DNA of 64,000 bases from DATDIC01 sp963764525 (GTDB taxonomy: Bacteria; Pseudomonadota; Alphaproteobacteria; Acetobacterales; Acetobacteraceae): contig CAVXTC010000031.1 in assembly GCA_963764525.1 (NCBI GenBank), forward strand, positions 62,001-126,000, written 5' to 3'. Below, in pieces: positions 63,003-64,000 of this stretch. The stretch's first letter is position 1, and the number at the start of each line of letters is the position of its first letter. The translations under genes and the position numbers were made by a program. The notes under the pieces are model-generated. The model saw nothing but the letters and a program-made list of their open reading frames with translations, made no database searches and was not told the origin of the DNA.

Positions 63003-64000
63003 ACTCCGAACCGGTGCTGCGGATCACTTTTGGGCAGGGCGGCAACGACACCCACCACCTCGGGCCGGGATGGTCAGGTGATGAACCCGGTTACCGCTGG
63101 GCGGTCGCCGATACCAGCGAAGTGTGGCTCGAAAATCCCGGCCCGGCGGACTTCGTCCTTGAGATGGACGTGGCCCCATTCGTCCTGCCGCCCGCCCTGC
63201 GGGCGCAGCGATTGCGCCTGCGCGTGCGCGACACATTGGTGGGCGACGTCACGCTGACCCGGCGGGGCAAGCTCGGTTTCCGCATCGCGGCGAGCACGCT
63301 GGCAGCACCGGGACCGGTGCGGATGGTCTTCGAGCATCCGGATGCCGCGCGGCCCGCCGATCTCGGTCACGCCGGCGACGTACGCAAGCTGGCGATCAGC
63401 TGGCACGATCTGACTCTCTCGCGGGTGGTTGGCGAACTGACTGAGTACCGGCTCGACCCGCTGACCGGCGTGATCGCCGCGGAGATCGGACGGCTGGCCG
63501 GAACACCCGCCGTGCAATTCATGCAGCGCTTCGAGAGCCTGGGCGACAATTGCGAATTCGGTTTAGTGCAGCGACGCTGTGGTGCCGAGCCGCTCGGGCT
63601 GTTACGCTTCGCCAACATGGAACTGCAACAGCTGCTGCACAGCCTGCGATCAGGTTTCGCCGACATCGGCGAGGCGCGCAACATGGATTGCTGGCTATCC
63701 GAAGGACCCAGGCGCGAATACGTCATCCGAGACCGTCAGCACGGGCTGGTGTTCCACACCTTCCTTTACGAAGGCGACGTCGCAGAGACGGAGATGATTG
63801 GCAAGCAGGCCGCACGGCTAAAATTCTTGCAACGCAAGCTCCTGGAGGACCTGGAGAACGGGGACAAGGTCTTCGTTTGCAAGCGCAACACGCCGTTGAC
63901 CGAGCAGGAAATACTGCCGCTGCACACGGCGCTCAACCGTTTCGGCCACAACACCTTGCTGTTTGTAGTTCCGGCCGATGAGGCGCATCCGCCCGGCGCG
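62999..64000 (+). CDS. Partial hypothetical protein, papain-like (DUF1796-like) domain after a beta-rich N-terminus
   Basis: The frame starts at GTG 62999 inside the methyltransferase stop (GTGA) and is open to the window edge (334 codons seen). The N-terminal 170 residues are beta-rich (PGYRWAVADTSEVWLENPG, LRLRVRDTLVGDVTLTRRG). At about residue 180 begins MQRFESLGDNCEFGLVQRR with Cys in a context like DUF1796 (SLGxNCE), then GLLRFANMELQQLLHSL and VIRDRQHGLVFHTF. DUF1796 is a putative papain-like cysteine peptidase domain common in polysaccharide loci. The 3' end is missing. Function probably in surface glycan modification. Confidence 0.62.
   Translation, partial: MNSEPVLRITFGQGGNDTHHLGPGWSGDEPGYRWAVADTSEVWLENPGPADFVLEMDVAPFVLPPALRAQRLRLRVRDTLVGDVTLTRRGKLGFRIAASTLAAPGPVRMVFEHPDAARPADLGHAGDVRKLAISWHDLTLSRVVGELTEYRLDPLTGVIAAEIGRLAGTPAVQFMQRFESLGDNCEFGLVQRRCGAEPLGLLRFANMELQQLLHSLRSGFADIGEARNMDCWLSEGPRREYVIRDRQHGLVFHTFLYEGDVAETEMIGKQAARLKFLQRKLLEDLENGDKVFVCKRNTPLTEQEILPLHTALNRFGHNTLLFVVPADEAHPPGA

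Noticed and set aside
1..64000. CRISPR arrays, phage genes, transposases, rRNA
   Set aside because: No regularly spaced direct repeats, integrase, tail/capsid or transposase motifs, or rRNA-like stretches were seen. The one clear tandem repeat has only two copies.

Overview
The window is high-GC, densely packed bacterial chromosome with ATGA, GTGA and TTGA gene overlaps throughout. The gene content (histidine utilisation, many ABC importers, acyl-CoA chemistry, a GldA/GldF/GldG-type ABC exporter, HrpB) and several small conserved hypotheticals point to an alphaproteobacterium, most likely a relative of the Acetobacteraceae/Rhodospirillales. That placement is inference: there is no rRNA gene here and only one tRNA, tRNA-Gln(UUG).

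Layout. 1-3 kb: spermidine/putrescine-type ABC permease and ATPase (leaving the window) and an amidohydrolase. 3-5.6 kb: OprB-like porin next to tRNA-Gln, an HD phosphohydrolase and a Nudix hydrolase. 5.6-10.6 kb: a leftward DUF4340/GldG/GldF/GldA operon, then a cupin. 10.7-18 kb: thiolase, hutU and hutH reading left, and a divergent NitT/TauT-type importer. 18-19.2 kb: a 26-codon membrane ORF between two hairpins, a DUF1028 remnant and a hypothetical gene behind a near-consensus promoter. 19.2-24.9 kb: a leftward catabolic operon (two-subunit TPP decarboxylase, DUF1989 protein, HpaB-like monooxygenase, RidA) with divergent SDR and CoA-transferase genes. 24.9-29.3 kb: a broken TPR gene, CinA, two Gfo/Idh/MocA oxidoreductases and a pair of tiny genes. 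29.3-36.9 kb: a nine-gene leftward operon of lipid-type enzymes and small membrane proteins. 37-44 kb: SDR, a solute-binding protein, a phosphoribosyltransferase-HAD fusion, then a leftward FMN oxidase/DOPA dioxygenase-like/acyl-CoA ligase/thiolase-like set. 44.2-45.0 kb: a ccd toxin-antitoxin pair whose antitoxin has an XRE domain. 45-49.4 kb: a SelA-like PLP enzyme divergent from a polar amino acid ABC importer. 49.4-55.6 kb: HrpB, a DegP-like protease, an OmpR-type regulator and a histidine kinase. 55.9-64 kb: peptide-binding protein, HDAC-family enzyme, DsbA-like protein, and an FkbH/ACP pair divergent from a TylF-like methyltransferase and a partial surface-glycan-type gene.

An overriding feature is that about twenty genes carry reading-frame breaks in otherwise well conserved proteins. 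Most are repaired by deleting one base, and a few need one base added. This looks more like insertion errors in the assembly than widespread gene decay, so single-break genes are annotated as CDS spanning the shift. Two loci look really damaged: the TPR gene at 24896-26234 (many shifts plus an in-frame TAG) and the DUF1028 gene at 18196-18569 (internal deletion).

No insertion sequence, phage, CRISPR array or replication origin was seen. The least ordinary items are the XRE-CcdA/CcdB pair, the 29-37 kb lipid-type operon, the 19-25 kb catabolic cluster and the 26-codon ORF at 17980-18060.
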